Positions 23,494 through 36,625 of a stretch of 64,000 bases of DNA are shown here, in pieces. Each line of letters begins with the position of its first letter. The first letter of the stretch is position 1. This stretch comes from Elymus sibiricus (taxonomy: Eukaryota > Streptophyta > Magnoliopsida > Poales > Poaceae): positions 154,856,642 through 154,920,641 of the forward strand of contig CM077667.1 of assembly GCA_039707655.1 (NCBI GenBank), written 5' to 3'. The notes beneath the pieces are model-generated. The model saw nothing but the letters and a program-made list of their open reading frames with translations, ran no database searches and had not been told where the DNA came from. The translations under genes and the position numbers were made by a program.

Positions 23494-25009
23494 TGTAGGA
23501 CCGAAAGTATGTCTAGAGGGGGGTGATTAGACTACTTGACTAAATAAAAATCTACTTTTTCCCAATTTTAAGTGTTGGCAGATTTTAGCATTCATAGCAA
23601 GTCAAGCACACCCTACACATGCATGTCTAAGAGTATAACAGTGGAAAGTAACAACAAGCATGAGTAGTAAAGGAAGGGTAGGAAGATCAAACGCAATTTG
23701 TAGACACGAAGATTTTTCCCGTGGTTCCGATATGTGGTGCTATCGTACGTCCACGTTTATGGAGTCTTCAACCCACGAGGGTAACGGTCGCGAGAGTCCA
23801 CGAAGGGTTCCACCCACGAAGGGTCCACGAAGTAGCAACCTTGACTATTCCATAACGGCTTCCGTCCACGAAGGACTAGCCTCACTATGGGTAGATCTTC
23901 ACGAAGTAGGCGATCTCCTTGCCCTTACAAACTTCTTGGTTCAACTCCACAACACGAAGTAGGAGGCTCCCAAGCGACACCTAACCAATCTAGGAGGCAC
24001 CACCCTCCAAAAGGTAATAGGCTCGGCAATGTCGATGAACTCCTTGCTCTTGTGCTTCAAGATTATAGACTCCTCAACACACAATCACTCTCTCACAGAT
24101 TTGGCTTGGTGGAAGAGATTGGATTGGTGGAAAGCAACTTGGGGAGGCTAGATATCAAGATTCATATGGTTGGAATGGAATGGCATGATCTCAACACATG
24201 AGTAGGTGGCTCTCTCTCAGAAAATATGATGGGGCAAGTATGAAATAGTTCTGAGTGCTTCACACTCGAGTAGGTGGTGGTGAAGGGGTATATATAGGCA
24301 TCTCCAAAAATCCAACTGTTACACCTAAAGTGACCAACTCGGTGACACCGATGTGTGAAACTCGGTGGTACCGAAGTGACCAAAAGGCAGTAACTTTTGA
24401 ATCTCGGTGAGACCGATATATAAATCTCGGTTGCACCGATTAGGTGACCAACGGTCAGATTGCCCAATCTCGGTGACGCCGATTCAACAAACTCGGTGGT
24501 ACCGATTTTGTGAATCGAGGTAACATAAAGTTGGCAACCCAAACTCGGTGACACCGAAGTGGAATCGGTGGCACCGATGTGCTAGGGTTTGGCATGGGTC
24601 TGTCTGAGTTTGAGAATCGGTGGCACCGAGTGGAAAGTGTTGGTTGCACCGATTTTGGATATTTGACTTTGGACAGACTTTTGTGGAAGAGCTTATGGGT
24701 GTTTTCGGTGACTATCACTTGTGCACGTATGAGCATTTTGTTCACCAACAATACCTTACCCCCTTTTAATAGTATTGGCTTTCCTATGCACTCAAAGTGA
24801 TTTCTCACAAAGTAAAATGTAGAGTCCTCTTGCTTGAAGCTTTGCCAATCCATTTCCTTGCATCTTGGGGTTATCCACAATCTCCACAATCCTTTTTGCC
24901 AATCCTATCATTGAAATTTTCCTGAAATATGCTTAGTGGAAACATTAGTTCAATGACATATATGTTGTTATTAATTACCAAAACCACCAAGGGAGCAAAT
25001 GTGCTTTCA
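23494..25009 (-). repeat. 5' LTR of the SIRE/Maximus-like copia
   Basis: On the minus strand the LTR starts TGAAAGCACATTTGC at 25009 and ends CCTACA at 23494 (1516 bp). A PBS follows directly. It holds about ten short palindromes of the form TCGGT-N3-ACCGA between 24330 and 24660. Confidence 0.8.
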
Positions 25010-25484
25010 TATAGACACGAGGGGTACCTAGGGTACATATGGTCGGTTCCTATCCGGGCACAGATACGCCCATTCTTTCTTGGAGGACACACCAAGTCTT
25101 CGGGACTCCTCCTTCTGAACATGGGATTGTCTGATAACTTGGCCTTCTAGCAACCGCTCATGTACGGCCCACAAGGGACGAATCAACAGCCCGAGGACCC
25201 CTTAGTCCCAGACTCCCACAACCGCCGTAGTCAAATTCGATTCAACTAAAGTGAGAGAAACTGACACCCGCCAGCCACCTATATGCAAAACAAGTTGCAT
25301 GTCTGTTGGTGGAACCGGTCTCATGTAGGTGGACATGTAAGGTTGGTCCGGGCCGCTTCATCCCACAATACTGCCGAATCAAAATAAGATATTGGTGGTA
25401 AGCAATATGAACGTCACCACCCACAACTCCTTTGTGTTCTACTCGTGTATATCATCTAGGCATACACCTGGCTCATGATGCCAC
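25010..25484 (-). other. Internal fragment of the BARE/Angela-like copia with diverged PBS
   Basis: Immediately next to the LTR the minus strand reads GTGGCATCATGAGCCAGG, a diverged form of the tRNA-Met PBS. The remainder is non-coding leader. The SIRE/Maximus-like element interrupts it at 25009. Confidence 0.6.
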
Positions 25485-27285
25485 TGTTGGGGAACGTTGC
25501 ATGGAAAACAAAAATTGTCTACGCACATGCAAGATCTATCCATAGAGATGCATAGCTACGAGAGGGAGAGAGCTTCTACATACCCATGTAGATCGCGAAA
25601 CGGAAGCGTTTATCAACGCGGTTGATGTAGTCGTACACCTTCACGATCCGTTCCGATCAAGCACCGAACGCACGACACCTCCGCGTTCAGCACACGTTCA
25701 GCTCGATGATGTCCTCACCTTCTTGATCCAGCAAGAGGGGCAAAGTAGTAGATGATTTTTGGCAGCATGACGGCGTGGTGTCGGTGGTGGTGAAACTATT
25801 TCCGCAGGGCTTCTCCAAGCACAACGGATTTAGAGTGAAGGATGAACTAGAGGAAGGAGATTAGAACCACACTGTGCTTCTAATTATGAGGTTTAGAGGT
25901 AGCTAGGGCTAGCTCTAATTAGTCAACTAGGACCAACTAGAACTAGAACTAGATCAACTAGAGGAGGCTCTAAAACTTGTCTTTCTAGGGGCTAGACCTA
26001 CTCCTCTATTTATATGTTGAGCCCTGGGGTCGTAACTTGGGGAGAGGGCCTCTCCAAAGTCAGTTTGGAACGCAAGGAAGAGTCCTTCCCGGATTCCCGC
26101 ACCAGATGCCACGGTCCTCGGCGCCCAGGGCCAGACTTCAAGGTCCCTAGCGTCTGGTCCCTGACTTCTGCAAAACTTCCTTTTGCACCGACCTAAAGTC
26201 CCGTGGGCCTTACCCCTTGGCCCAACCAAAGTGTCCTCGCACCAGAACATTTCTAGAAACATCTGAAACTCATCCGGTGAAATACGGAACCCTTCTGGAT
26301 ACCAAATATTATCATCCAATATATCAATCTTTACCTCTGAACTATTCCGAAGCTCCTCGTTATATCCATGATCTCATCTAGGACTCCGAACAACATTCGG
26401 TCACCAACATACATAACTCATATAATACTATATCGTCAATGAACGTTAAGTGTGCGGACCCTACGGGTTCGAGAATGATGTAGACATGACCGAGACGCCT
26501 CTCCGGTCAATAACAAAGAGCGGGACCTAGATGTCCATATTGGTTCCTACATATTCTACAAAGATCTTTATCGGTCGAACCTTTATGACAATATATGTAG
26601 TTCCCTTTGTCTGTCGGTATGTTACTTGCCCGAGGTTTGATCGTCGGTATCTCAATACCTAGTTAAATCTCGTTACTGGAAAGTCTCTTTACTCGTTCCG
26701 TAATACATCATCCCGTAACTAACTCCTTAGTCACTTTGCTTGCAAGCTTCTTGTGATGATGTATTACCGAGAGGGCCCAGAGATACATCTCCGTCATACA
26801 GAGTGACAAATCCCAATCTCGATCCATGTCAACTCAACAGACACCTTTGTAGATACCTGCAGAGTACCTTTATGATCACCCAGTTACATTGTGACGTTTG
26901 ATACACGCAAGGCATTCCTCCGGAGTCCAGAAGTTGCACGATCTCATGGTCGAAGAAACATGTATTTGACAAATAAGAAAGTAGTAGCAATAAACTGAAC
27001 AATCATATGCTATGCTAACGGATGGGTCTTGTCCATCACATCATTCTCCTAATGATGTTATCCCGTTATCAAATGACAACTCATGTCTATGGTTAGGAAA
27101 CCTTGACTATCTTTGATCAACGAGCTAGTCTTGTAGAGGCTTACTAGGGACACAGTATTTGTTTATGTATCCACACATGTATTTAAGTGTTTGGTTAATA
27201 CAATTCTAGCATGTAAACCTTTATCATGATTCAGGAAATATAATAATAACCACTTTATTATTGCCTCTAGGGCATATTTCCAACA
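25485..27285 (-). mobile_element. BARE/WIS/Angela-type copia 5' LTR
   Basis: On the minus strand the LTR starts TGTTGGAAATATGCCCTAG at 27285 and ends AACGTTCCCCAACA at 25485 (1801 bp). This is the hallmark LTR of the Triticeae BARE/WIS/Angela group. A PBS-like sequence follows it, so it is the 5' LTR of an element running left. The flank CTAGT (27286-27290) lies inside the Gypsy LTR it entered. Confidence 0.85.
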
Positions 27286-27985
27286 CTAGTGACATAGTAG
27301 GGGACAAGACACGTATTTGTATTACTGCCACTAAGGATAAAATGATGGGGTTCATTCATATTAATTGAGTTTACTTTGTCTACATCATGTCATCATTCTC
27401 CAAGCATTACTATGTTTGTATGAACTTACTACCTAGAGAGGCAAGCATAGAAGCGCTCTTGAAGTGGAGTAATAGTAGTAGATGCAGGCAGGAGTCGGTC
27501 TACTTGTTTATGGACGTGGTGCCTATATACACATGATCATTGTCATGAATAAATATTGCATAACTATGTGCTTTTCTATCAATTGCCCAACAGTAATTTG
27601 TTTACCCACCACATGCTTTCTTAAAGAGAGAAGCCTCTAGCGAACACTATGACCCCCGGGTCTATTCACAAATATATTTACAAACGCTGTTATTTTCTTG
27701 CTGCCATTTATTTGTTTTCTTTTTATTTTGCAATTTATAATTATCAACTATCATCTACACTACTCATTTGCTTGCAAGTAACGAGTCCAAGGGGATTGAC
27801 AACCCTCTTGCCCGTGTTGGGTGCAAGTGTTTGCTCTTTTGTGTGTAGGCGTTGAAGACGGGAAGTTGTGTGATCCTCCTATTGGTTCGATAACATTGGT
27901 TCTCACTGAGGGAAATACTTATCTATACTGTGCTGCATCATCCCCTCCTGTTCGGGTAAAAACCCAACGCAGATCACAAGTATGA
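27286..27985 (+). repeat. Gypsy 5' LTR, 3' part only
   Basis: It matches 39491-40184 nearly base for base, ending GATCACAAGTATGA versus GATCACAAGTATCA. The first ~900 bp of the LTR would lie beyond the BARE/Angela insertion, left of this window. Confidence 0.85.
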
Positions 27986-28191
27986 GGAAGGATTTCTGGC
28001 GCCCTTGACGGGGAGTATCATCAACTTACTATCAAGTACCTTCTCACAAATTATCATTCACTTGTTCAACTTTTTATTTGCTGTTATATTTTGCTTGCTA
28101 TAAAAAATCAAAAATACAAAAATATTTACCTTTGCTAGTTTATTACTTTACTTGCTTTGCTTGTTACTTTGCTTGGTTGAAGTTGTTATCA

Positions 28192-29076
28192 TGTCTGAAT
28201 TTGAGAAAGTTGTTTTTGAAAGTGCTAGCAAAGATGGTTCTAGTGAATCGGAGGAGGAAAGACCAAAATTTATCGATGCTACTCATGATCCTCCTAAAAG
28301 TCAAGTTCCTAATAGAGATACTCACATGGTTTTAAAATCTAAAATTATAATGTGGGTAGTGGGAACATTATTGAAAAACATGGCATTCAAGAATTTTTTG
28401 AGTGCTCGGGAGCTATCCCTTTTACCAAAGGGACCATACTTGATGAAACAAATTGTTATGTGGATGTTATTACCTTGCTAATATTGAAGCTCGAAAGAAG
28501 TTTGTGCATCTCCATCGAATGCTCCAAAAGATATTTCTGGGATTTCCAAGTACACGCAATCCTAAGATTAAGAAAATTGCTACCATTATCATTATGCATG
28601 AATTTGATTACATAGTGCGGGAAGCGAGAGACATATTTGCTTTCTATAGAATAAAATCTGAAGCTCCTCCTATAGAAGTGATCCTACATAATAAAGATGC
28701 TTTGCGTATGGTGGAATCTAGTAATGGTCAAAGTTTTAGTGAGAACATGAGGAGGAATGCTCCTCCCGAAGAATTAACGCAAGCCTTGTTCCTCCACACT
28801 TGTGATAAATTTGAATGGATTGCTAAAGGAATTAGTGAAGGGTTTAGTGAAGATTGGCATGAAAATACTATTAGGGAACCTATTAATGATGAAATTCATG
28901 TCTTATATGATGATCCCTATGATGATGGTGATCCTAGTGATGATATTATAAATCCTTTTGAACACTTGAGCCCGTCCACTAGATTTGAGAAAGGTGATTT
29001 ATTAAGTAAGATTTTAGAAGAGTTAGTCTTGAAGGAAATGAAGGGTCCAACACTTGATAGTATGCATTACACCTAG
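28192..29076 (+). pseudogene. Retrotransposon ORF, unidentified (gag position), frameshifted
   Basis: It starts ATG at 28192 with an acidic N-terminus (residues MSEFEKVVFESASKDG). At least two frame changes follow: near 28350, into a frame carrying IIEKHGIQEFFECSGAIPFTKG, and near 28490, into the long C-terminal frame 28453-29076. That frame has basic helices, then an acidic DDPYDDGDPSDD segment. The position, about 200 bp after the PBS, is where gag would lie, but no zinc knuckle or gag domain is recognised. Confidence 0.5.
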
Positions 29077-31857
29077 CTAGGGGCGTAAAACAATAGCGCT
29101 CGTTGGGAGGCAACCCAATAGTTATCTTATTTTTCTTGTTTTACTTTCTGTTTGTTTTAGATAACATGATTACTGCTACTGTAATGATTGTGTTTTTATG
29201 TTTAAATTTGTGTTTTTGCCAAGTAAAGCCTTTGGGTTGACTTGCATGGTAAGTAGAATTGATACGGTGCAAAATAGAAACTTTTGCGTCCAGTGTAGAA
29301 TTTCTCTGATTTTACTGGAACACCTTTTTTATCTGAATTCTTTACATAATATTGCTACAAGTTCCCCAGGTTGTCCTAATTTTTCAGAATTTTTGGAGTT
29401 ACAGAAGTATGGTTTCTCTACAGATCATTACAGACTGTTCTGTTTTAGACAGATTCTGTTCTTGCTTGCATAGTTTGCTTGTTTTGATGATGCTATGGAT
29501 TGTATCGGGGGGTATAAGCCATGGAGAAGTTAGAATACAATACCTTATGTAATAATAAAATATGAATCATTTTATAATAGTACCTGAAGTATTTGGTATG
29601 TTTATTATACTAATGGATCTCACGGAGGTTTCTGTTGGGTTTTGTGTGCTGAAGTTTCCAAGTTTTGGGTGTTATCACGTTGGATGAAAGAATAAGGAGT
29701 GGAAAGAGCCTAAGATTGGGGATGCCCAAGGCACCCCAAGTCAAATTCTAGGAGGACTCAAGCGCCTAAGCTTGGGGATGCCCTGAAAGGCATCCCCTCT
29801 TTCGTCTCAATCCATCGGTATGTCACTTGGAGCTATATTTTTATTCATCACATGATATGAGTTTTGCTTAGAGCGTCATTTGCTTTTTTTGCTTTAGTTT
29901 TCCAGAATCATTTTTTGCTGAACACACCTATTTTAAAGAGACACACCTTCACCATGATTTGTTATAATACTTTATGTGCTTCACTTATATCTTTTGAGCT
30001 TAGCAGTTGCTCTAGTGCTTCACTTATAACTTTTGAGCACGGTGGCGTATAGATTTTATAGAAATAATTGCACTCTTATTCTTAACTATATTTGTTTGAG
30101 AGTTAATAAATAGTGACGGTAATTTGAATGGGTTATAAGACTAGTCCAAAAATAATAGGTAACCGAGGAGTGCATAATCAAAACCTTCATGTAGCACATA
30201 AAAGAGAAATTGTGGGTTAATAATATTGATGTGGTAATGTGAAAGGGTGTGAGTGCATGGTTGTCGGTTCGTAGGAGTATCAATATTAAAAGTTGTTAAT
30301 TTTCCGTTTGTCTAAATATTGGTTATGGCATGGTGAGTATGTGTGAGTATTATTATTCCTCGTTGAAATCCTAGTGTTGTTTCGAGTCGGAGGCGCGCGA
30401 TGGTTAACTCCTCCCAACCTCCTCCCTAGGGGAATGCGAGTAGTACTTTGCTTCGAGAAAGCTAATAAAACTTTGCAATAAGTATATGAGTTCTTTATGA
30501 CTAATGTGAATCCATGGACATACGCACTCTCACCTCCTCATATTTTGCTAGCCTCTCCAGTATCGTGCATTGCCCATTCTCACCTCGAGGATCAGTGCGA
30601 ACATCGCCGGTGCATCCAAACCCCGCGGCATGATATGCTCTGTTGCACATAAGCCTCCTTATATCTTCCTCAAAACAGCCACCATACCTACCTATTTGGC
30701 ATTTCCATAGCCATTCTGAGATATATTGCCATGCAACTTTCACCATCATCACATCATATGACTAGTACACTCATTGTTATATTGCTTTGCATGATCATGT
30801 AGCTGACATAGTATTTGTGGCAAAGCCACAGTTCATCATTGTTTACATGCTACACTAGATCATTGTACATCTTGGTACACTCCCAGAGGCATTCATATTG
30901 TTTCATAGTTCTTCATATTGAGTTGTAAGTAAATAGAAGTGTGATGATTTTCATTATTAGGCGCTATCTCGGTGAGGGAAAAAAGAACAAAAAAGAAGAG
31001 AAAAAGAAAGAAAGAAAAAGAAAGAAAGAAAGAAAAAGAAAGAGAAAAATAAAAAAGAAGAGAAAGAAAGATAAAAGAAAAAAATAAAATAAATGAGAGA
31101 AAAGAGAGAAGGGACAGTGCTACTACCTCTTTTTCCACATTTGTGCTTCAAAGTAGCACCATGTTTTTCATATGGAGAGTCTCATGTTTTGTCACTTTTA
31201 TATGCTAGTGGGAATTTTTCATTATAGAACTTGGCTTGTATATTCCGATGACAGGCTTCCTCAAATGCCCGAGGTCTTCATGAGCAAACAAGTTGGATGC
31301 ACACCCACTTAGCTTCATTCGAGTTTCATACACTTATAGCTCAAGTGCATCCGTTACATGACAATCCCTACTCCTCGCATTGATATCTATTGACGGGCAT
31401 CTCCATAGCCCATTGATACGCCTAGTTGATGCGAGACTTTCTTCTCCACTTTTTACCCCTTTGATATCTACCACCATTCTATTCCACCTATATGCTATGT
31501 CTATGGTTCACGCCCATATATTGCGTGAAGAATAAAAAGCTGAAGCGCGTTAAAAAGTACAATCCAATTGCCTGACTTGGACACCGTGGTGCTTGACATT
31601 TGTATTAATGTGGTGAAGATGGAGCCATGCCTTATTAATATGATAAAATGAATGGGGGTAAACATTCTTTGAGGATCATATATTTTGAAAGATTGATGAT
31701 TGTGTTATAAATATTACTATGTTGATGTTTGTTAATTCATCATTTCTCAATGAACATACATGCAAGAGATTACATGTTGGGTATCATGTCACATCAAAAA
31801 AAATTGTTTTTGTCATTTACCTACTTAAGGAGGAGCAGGAATTAAGCTTGGGGATGC
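29077..31857 (+). other. Gypsy internal non-coding region and PPT
   Basis: No supported reading frame is present. Repeated AAGCTTGGGGATGCC-type phrases occur at about 29713, 29769 and 31844. The last one (AAGCTTGGGGATGC) abuts the 3' LTR and acts as the polypurine tract. Confidence 0.6.
30975..31110 (+). repeat. (AAAGA)n purine microsatellite
   Basis: This is an almost pure A/G tract of AAAGA/AAAG units. Translated frames across it are low-complexity. Confidence 0.9.
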
Positions 31858-32402
31858 TGATACGTCTCCAACGTATCTATAATTTTTTATTGTTCCACGC
31901 TATAATATTACCATTCTAGGATACTTTTTGGGCATTTGTTTGTTGATTCATATTATTTTTGAGCACTAACCTATTAACCCAGTGCCAAGTGCAAGTTGCT
32001 GTTTTTTTTGCATGTTTTTGGCTTTTCAGGTTTACAGTACCAAACAAAGTCCAAATGCCACGAATTTTTTTGATAATTTTTTCTGGACCAAAAGAACACA
32101 TGGAAGCTTCGGGAGAAGATCGGAGGCCGTACGAGGGCCCCACAAGCCAACAGGGCGCGCCCAGGGGGGTCGGCGCGCCCAGGGGGTAGGTGCGCCCTGA
32201 TAGCTTGTGGGCGCCTCCCGAATCCTCCGGCCCCGTACTCTGGCATATAAATTCACATATATTCCAAAAAACCTAGGGGAGATCCCGAAACACTTTTTTC
32301 GCCGCCGCAAGTCTCTGTTCCGCCGCAATCTCATCTGGAGCCCTTTTTCGGTGCCTTGCCGGAGGGGGGATCGATCACGGAGGGCCTCTACACCATCCTT
32401 GC

Positions 32403-33041
32403 TGTCGTGGTTTTGTCACGGCATGATGTCCTCGTGAAAGAACTTGGGTGTGAGGCCATCACAACTGGGTGGCGGCTTGAGAGGGGTTGATCAGAATCGA
32501 GAGACGCGAGCTTACCCAGGTTCGGCCCCTCCGATGGAGGTAAAAGCCTACGTCCTGCTTTGTGTATATTGATGATGAGGATGATCTCGATTACAAGGGT
32601 GCTATTGTGCTACCTCTAATCTCGAGAGCCTCTAATCTGTCTATCTCTAATGACTTGAAGTTGTCCCTCTAGGGGTGCCTTACCCCTCCTTATATAGGTG
32701 GAAGGGGTAGGTTTACATGTAGAGTCCTACTGGGAGTAGGATTAGGACTAGTCTCTCTTGAATCCTAATCCGGGTCTTGTTTCCTTGTAAGGGAATCCTC
32801 CCTTTCCTTTGGGCCTTCTCTGTGAGCCGCCTCGTGCCGTCTTACACGCTGGGCCTTGGGCCTGGTCATCCCGTGACCCGGTAATAGAGGTGACCTATGA
32901 GCCGCCATAGAATGGGCCCAGTCATACCTCCTGCCGGGTCACCAATGAGTCGCCAAGCTCGGCTAGCGCAACAGTGAATCGCCAAGCCCCGGCCAGGTCA
33001 TAATCTTGGCCGGGTTATACCGCGGGGTAATATCCCTGACA
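32403..33041 (-). repeat. 3' LTR of the nested non-coding element
   Basis: It is 639 bp and matches 38489-39115 closely, differing by small indels near its CCGGGTCA repeats. Confidence 0.85.
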
Positions 33042-35530
33042 TTAGCCCCCAGGTTAGCTTGAATTTATTCATGGTAAGCTCCTAAAATAAGAATAACAAA
33101 TATGTTAAGTGACCGGCTTGTTCCACTGGCCGGCTTAATGAAGTAGCTCCTTGGAAATCCGGGTTTGTTCTTCATATTAACAAGCCGTCTTCACAATCAT
33201 ATTGCAGGTCCATGTCCTTTGCAAAATATTGGGAATAAAACACCCATATGCCGTTGAGTCGACCTCCAATGCTTTGATTGAGAATAGAAAATCGTCCATT
33301 GCTAAACCACTTTCAACTTGTAAAGCCGGGTTGCTTATATAGACTCTGCCGGGTTATGATCTTTTGATAATGCCGGGTCAGGATTGTTGGTGACGCCGGG
33401 TCAAACAACTGGACTTCAACTGACTTGATAAAATTATTGGGAATAAAGAAATCCATGTGATGTTGAGCTAGTCTTTCAATGCTTCAGCTCCATGAAGAAA
33501 TGAGACCCGTCTCACTCACAATTGACATCTTGAAAGTGTTCTTTCTATTTTTTTATATCCATATTACATGTAGCCCCCCAAGTCTTAAGAGGGGAACGTA
33601 GTGATAGCTTAAAGACTTGCTTCAATATAAATACTGCAACCCTAGAGAAATCTGGATTGTTCGTCTGAGTCACCAGTCATAAATTGAATGTTCCACATAT
33701 GTAGCCCCCAAGTACCGGGTTGTCTTGCCTGCAGCAACTTGGGACTTGTAATTGCATTATGCTCATAATACTTTAGTCAGTGTAGCCCCCAAGGGCCGGC
33801 TCATCTTTATATGATGGGCCGGGTCTTCATATGATTCCTCAACTTGAAAATGATAGTACATTAGCCCCCAAGGGCCGGCTCATTAGTGTGTGATGGGCCG
33901 GGTCTTCACTTTGGACCTTTATAATCTGTCTGTGCAGCTGAATACTATAGCCCCCAAGTGCTGAGTCGCATGCCTGCAGCGACTTGGGACTTTAGAAAAT
34001 TTGATCTGAGTGGTGTAGCCCCTAAGTGTCGGGTTGTATGCCTGCAGCGACTCGGGGCTTACATGCACTTCTCCTCTGGAAATAAAAACATCATATGATG
34101 TAGCCCCCAAGTTCCGGGTCGTATGCCTGCAGCGACTTGTGATTGTGTGAGAATAATATAACTCATCATAATTTGTTGAATGTCTCCTTGACCGTGGTTG
34201 TAACCCGGTATTTTGTTGAATATCCTGGAATAATGCCTTTGTCCTTGAAATGAAAATCCCTGCTCATGGTTGCGGTGCAACCCGGCAAATGTATGTATGA
34301 GAAATCCATAAGTGTTGTAGTTTAATACAGAGCACAATTTGAAAGAGTCCAAGAGCCGGACAATTAGATGGCACGGCATTATATGTGACAGGGCGGCTCT
34401 TCGAGAATAGTAATTTCTTCCGAGCTGGCTTGAAAAACCCCAATCATCTAATATTGATTATGATAAACCATGATGAAGATCCAGCCATTTTGGCTATTAA
34501 AGATCTATTTGCTCCAACTCTCGTGCTGGCGACTGATGGCCACACTCCTGGGTGAATAAATAATTCCATACCTCCAGAACTTGTAAATATACAAATAAGA
34601 CCTGCTGGCGGGTCATGCCAACAAAGGGCTCTGACTACTGGGTAGTCATCTTAATATTTATAATCTCCTTACGAAAAACTCCTGCAAAAAACAACAAACA
34701 GAAAATATAGACATGTATACTCTCAGTTGCTATTAGGCGTCTTTGAAGGCACAGCCGAAAAGAGATCAACCCTTTATATCTGTTTGAGAAAACAAGTTTT
34801 TTGCTTCGAAAAGCTAGGCCTAAAACCTTTTAACACCTATAGCCGGGTCTCACGTGGCGCAAATCTGTCGTTTTAACCTTACCAAGTTCAGGGTCTTAAA
34901 AAGATTGACTGGTAAGAGTACGAACGGGCCACATAGCAGAGGGGTTACGGCGTATAAGTGAGTTTGTCCCATAGCCAGCTCTCACATGGCGTAAATCCGT
35001 CGTTTTAACCTTAACAAGTTCAGGGTCTTAAAAAAGATTGACTTGTAAAGAGTACGAACGGGCCATATAACGGAGGGGTTATGGCGTATGGGTGAGTTTA
35101 TCCTAGCTTACTGTAAGCCGGCTCTCTCGTGACAAAGCCGTCGTTTAAACCTTGACAAGTTCAGTGTCTTTATGTCGATATTGACTTTCATAAGTTCAGG
35201 GTCTCTGTAGGAAGATTGACTGTCAAGAGTTCGGCGGGTCACATGGCGGAGTAGCAAGTTGCAAACAGGCAGGTGTAACTCATAAGTGGCGTGAAAGACG
35301 ATCAAGAGGTTTGAAGCCCCCAAGTGATCATATGATGATCCAATAAATCAAGGCACCCATGTTTGAACGGCACAGCATGGCGGCTCGTCCTCTTGGGCAA
35401 CTTTAAATCTTCCGTCAATAAGGCAGCAGCCCCCGGGACCGGGTTATCTTCCCTGCAATGACCTGGGGTTCCAGAATATTTGAGCCTGGTTGAATCTGCC
35501 AAGTCATATCTATGTAGCCCCCGAGTCTTA
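33042..35530 (-). repeat. Dispersed polypurine-tract-like motifs CTTGGGGGCTACA
   Basis: On the minus strand, variants of CTTGGGGGCTACA occur near 33045, 33570, 33700, 33781, 33860, 33947, 34014, 34099, 35313, 35427 and 35514. They are often followed by a conserved CGACCCGGCACTTGG-type phrase. The motif closest to the LTR is the true polypurine tract. Confidence 0.75.
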
Positions 35531-35889
35531 AGATGACTCGAGGAGTTGGCTTGAGATCCTTCACACTTGGCCATGGCATAAGCCGGTATACGGTTGACGG
35601 CTGATAACTGAAATTTATTGAAGCCAAAAGCCTGTGGCGAGTTGATGATCTTTGCAACACTCATTGTATATCTTTGGCGTTGATAACGCAACATGAACCC
35701 GTGGAAGATTGAAATGGCGGGTTATAACTGATCCCATATGAGTTTTGGCAGTAATCCGGCCAGTGGTTCATCCCAGCTGGTTGTTGAAGTTAACCAAACC
35801 GCAGTGGCGGCAATTTGTACGCCTATCCATTGAGCCATCCGGTGGAGGCAGAGGCTGATAATATATAATGACTTGCTTCAGAGTCGTTG

Positions 35890-36205
35890 GAATAAACCGG
35901 ATCACAGGGGCGGCGTCTTGTGCGCGTCTGTTGGGCGACTCGTATAGGCGAGCACTGCACCGATGTGTTGGTGTAAACCGGACCGCGGGCATGGCGGCTT
36001 GCGCGCGTCTGTTGGGCGGCTCGTATAGGCGAGCACTGCACCGATGCGTTGATGTAAACCGGACCGCGGGCACGGCGGCTTGCGCGTGTCCGTTGGGCGG
36101 CTGAAGTGAGCAAGCACGACACTGACGTGTCAATGTAGACAGGACCGCAGGGTGGCGACTCACGAGCGCTCGTAGGGCGGCTCGTACTGGTGTATGCGGC
36201 CCTTG
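35890..36205. repeat. Tandem repeat, ~81-bp unit, 3-4 copies
   Basis: The phrase GGCTCGTATAGGCGAGCAC followed by GTAAACCGGACCGCGGGC recurs at about 81-bp spacing. The last copy is diverged. Confidence 0.8.
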
Positions 36206-36274
36206 GCATGTTGATGTAGACATAGAAGTCAGCCGCAGCGTTTGAAGATGGCGCGGTCACGAGAGACGGCCGCG

Positions 36275-36625
36275 GCATTGTAAGCTGGTGCGATCAGGAG
36301 AGACGGCCGTGGCGTTGTAAGCCGGTGTGGCCGCGAGAGACGGCCGCGGCGTTGTAAGCCGGTGCGGCCGCGAGAGACGGCCGCGGTGTTGTAAGCCGGT
36401 GCGGTCGCGAGAAACGGCTGCGGCGTTGTAAGCCGGTGCGACCATGAGAGACGGCCGCAGCGTTGTAAGCCGGTGCGGCCACGAGAGACGGCCGCGGCAT
36501 TGTAAACCGGTGCGGTCGCGAGAAACGGACGCGGCATTGTAAGCCGGTGTAGCCGCGAGAGACGGCCGCGGCGTTGTAAGCCGGTGCGGCCGCGAGAGGC
36601 GGCCGCGGCGTTGATAAGCCGGTGC
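36275..36625. repeat. Tandem repeat, 37-bp unit, about nine copies
   Basis: The unit is built on GTAAGCCGGTGCGG, then CGAGAGACGGCCGCGGCGTT. Because 37 is not a multiple of 3 and the unit lacks stops, all three minus-strand frames stay open (up to 160 codons) and show a 37-residue periodicity. These are repeat artefacts. Confidence 0.88.

Larger units (their letters stand above)
1..25009 (-). mobile_element. SIRE/Maximus-like copia retrotransposon, interrupted twice (left end outside window)
   Basis: The element is seen in three pieces: 1-523, 6726-8521 and 22562-25009. From right to left these hold the 5' LTR (23494-25009), the PBS, the gag N-terminal half, the gag C-terminal half and non-coding internal sequence. 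The pieces belong together because gag is cut immediately after its CCHC zinc knuckle at 22562 and resumes at 8521. The CACTA at 524-6725 is flanked by GTT on both sides. A gag with a long acidic, coiled-coil C-terminal extension is typical of the SIRE/Maximus copia lineage. No protease, integrase or reverse transcriptase frame is present in the window. The right flank is TATAG (25010-25014); its duplicate would lie left of the window. Confidence 0.8.

Noticed and set aside
36275..36625. Regular short repeats resembling a CRISPR array
   Set aside because: Units are contiguous tandem repeats without unique spacers, in plant nuclear DNA.
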